Source: Acidobacteriota bacterium (GTDB lineage Bacteria; Acidobacteriota; Terriglobia; Acidiferrales; 2-02-FULL-67-57). Taken from it: a DNA stretch of 14,263 nucleotides. Positions 13,073-14,263 of the stretch are shown in pieces. The stretch's first letter is position 1, and each line of letters opens with the position of its first letter. The stretch is taken from NCBI GenBank assembly GCA_016189965.1, contig JACPRL010000011.1, positions 1-14,263 on the forward strand, given 5' to 3'. The notes beneath the pieces are model-generated. The model was not told where the DNA came from. It did no database searches and was given only the letters and a program-made list of their open reading frames with translations. The position numbers were made by a program, and so were the translations under genes.

Positions 13073-14263
13073 TCAGGGTCGCGGCTCCGCTCCGACCAGG
13101 ACGAAGGCACCCCAGTAGTAAGGTAGGTCACGGCCGTAGCGCTTCTTCACCCGGGCCCGCAACTCCTGCTGCGCCTTCCGCAGCGCTTCCGGCTTCGACT
13201 GCCCGGCCAGCCACTTCTGGTAAAAGAGCGCCATCAACTCTTGCGTTTCGCGGTCGGGCACCTCCCACAAGCTCATCAGCACCGCCTCCGCCCCCGCCAC
13301 CTGCAAGGCCCGGCGCAGCCCAAACACCCCTTCGCCGTTCTTCACCTCCCCCAGACCGGTCTCGCAGGCACTCAATACCACCAGCTCGGTGCCTTGCAGG
13401 CTCAGGCCACTGGCCTCGTAGGCGGTGAGGATGCCGTCGTCGAGGTCGGCCGGCAGGGGCTGGCCCGCCAGAGCGCGCTCGGCCCCGGCCAGGTACAGCC
13501 CCGAGCGCAGCATCGGATCCTCCCGCCCCGACGGCGCTTCGCCACTCCGCACCCGCCCCGCAGCCTCCTGGTCGGCCAAGAAAAAACCGTGCGTGGCCAG
13601 GTGCAGCAGCCGCGGCTGCCGCACCTGCTTCACCGCCTCTTCCAGCGCCGTGGCGCCACTGAAGCGCTCGACCTGCCAGCCCCGCTTCTCCAAAAGCGTT
13701 TCGACGGCGTCGAGTTCCATCTTGGCGCCCGGCAGCGATGGCAGGGTCTGGCCTTGCTGGTCGCGCGAGCGCGACCCGCGCACCAGCGCCACCAGCGTCT
13801 TTTCCTCCTCTGTCGTCTGCAGCGAGCGCACCACCGCACGTTGTTGGTCCTCCCGCAAGTCGAACTGGGGGTGGCCGACGAGCACGGCGGTCTGGCTCGC
13901 CGCCGGACGGCGCTCGCGTAGCAGGTCCTTGGTGCTCGAGACTAGCCGGATGTCGTAGCGCTCAACCAGCAACCGCTTGCCAGCGGGAATCACGTTCCAG
14001 CCAATCAGGTTGAGCACGCCGTCCGGAGACAGGTAGACCCGTTTGGCCTTGCCCAGGGCTCGTTCCAGCGGCTGCCAGAAGGCCTGATAGAGGGTGCGAG
14101 CTTCGGTGCTGCCGTTGGGGCTGACCAGGGCGCGGTAGGAGGTGAGCGCCGCCCCTTCGAGCTGGCTGGCTTCGCCGAGGACAACGAACCTGGGCGCCGT
14201 GGTCGTCTCCGGCGTAAGGATTAGGGCTACATAGTAGGTTTTGTCGCTCCACTGCTTGCCGTC
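13073..14263 (-). CDS. CHAT-domain (caspase-like) protease, 5' part outside the window
   Basis: The visible 396 residues are the C-terminal part of a CHAT protein, a clan CD cysteine peptidase related to caspases and separase. The sequence is open to the window edge. It shows the usual entry strands YYVALIL and VYLSPDGVLNLIGWNVIP, then the catalytic His in LLHLATHGFF (His codon 13589-13591) and the catalytic Cys in VLSACETGLG (Cys codon 13364-13366), and ends with the family-typical LPYYWGAFVLVG. The active site is therefore intact. In known proteins CHAT follows TPRs, WD40 repeats or other sensors; here that part is missing from view. CHAT proteases act in bacterial conflict and programmed-death systems (for example gRAMP/TPR-CHAT), but many are of unknown role. 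No partner of a known system is visible. Confidence 0.9.
   Translation of the reverse strand, partial: DGKQWSDKTYYVALILTPETTTAPRFVVLGEASQLEGAALTSYRALVSPNGSTEARTLYQAFWQPLERALGKAKRVYLSPDGVLNLIGWNVIPAGKRLLVERYDIRLVSSTKDLLRERRPAASQTAVLVGHPQFDLREDQQRAVVRSLQTTEEEKTLVALVRGSRSRDQQGQTLPSLPGAKMELDAVETLLEKRGWQVERFSGATALEEAVKQVRQPRLLHLATHGFFLADQEAAGRVRSGEAPSGREDPMLRSGLYLAGAERALAGQPLPADLDDGILTAYEASGLSLQGTELVVLSACETGLGEVKNGEGVFGLRRALQVAGAEAVLMSLWEVPDRETQELMALFYQKWLAGQSKPEALRKAQQELRARVKKRYGRDLPYYWGAFVLVGAEPRP

Overview
The window is GC-rich DNA packed with genes. It most likely comes from a diderm (Gram-negative-type) bacterium and probably from Acidobacteriota. The diderm part rests on genes for apolipoprotein N-acyltransferase (Lnt) and a PBP1b-type peptidoglycan synthase. 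The phylum is an inference from the acidobacterial flavour of the gene mix (a DUF4845-like protein, TPR proteins, NfeD/slipin) and from dispersed repeats of a kind common in acidobacterial and related metagenome assemblies. No rRNA, tRNA, CRISPR array or insertion sequence was seen.

Minus-strand housekeeping block (about 1-10438, read right to left). A sigma70-like promoter (10452-10480) precedes proS (prolyl-tRNA synthetase). Then come a small DUF4845-like membrane protein, a class A penicillin-binding protein of PBP1b type, and a secreted TPR protein. These four genes are almost contiguous (gaps of 14, 7 and 3 nt). The TPR gene is odd: a block of short AGTTTCG repeats and palindromes lies between its only ATG and its signal-peptide core. 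A 290-nt gap with a dispersed repeat and an extended -10 promoter follows. Then comes a tightly coupled five-gene operon: TPR/TolB-like periplasmic protein, NfeD-type membrane serine protease, slipin (SPFH), SPOR-domain protein, and lnt (cut by the window edge). Junctions are ATGA, ATGA, 11 nt and TGATG. Together these blocks serve the cell envelope: peptidoglycan synthesis and binding, lipoprotein maturation and membrane quality control.

Intergenic accessory zone (10439-10956). About 500 nt hold several strong palindromes, a dispersed repeat, and a possible 21-codon upstream ORF whose TGA abuts the next ATG.

Plus-strand secreted protease (10957-12292). This is a trypsin-like (S1-type) serine protease. 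Its His, Asp and Ser are all recognisable, but the reading frame changes three times, so it is a recent pseudogene or carries sequence errors. It ends in a six-cysteine module with cystine-knot spacing.

Minus-strand end (12439-14263). An unrecognised 158-residue helical protein has its own promoter. Upstream of it is the C-terminal part of a CHAT-domain (caspase-like) protease whose N-terminal sensor region lies outside the window. This pair is the most plausible place for an undescribed system, but the window cannot show a functional link.
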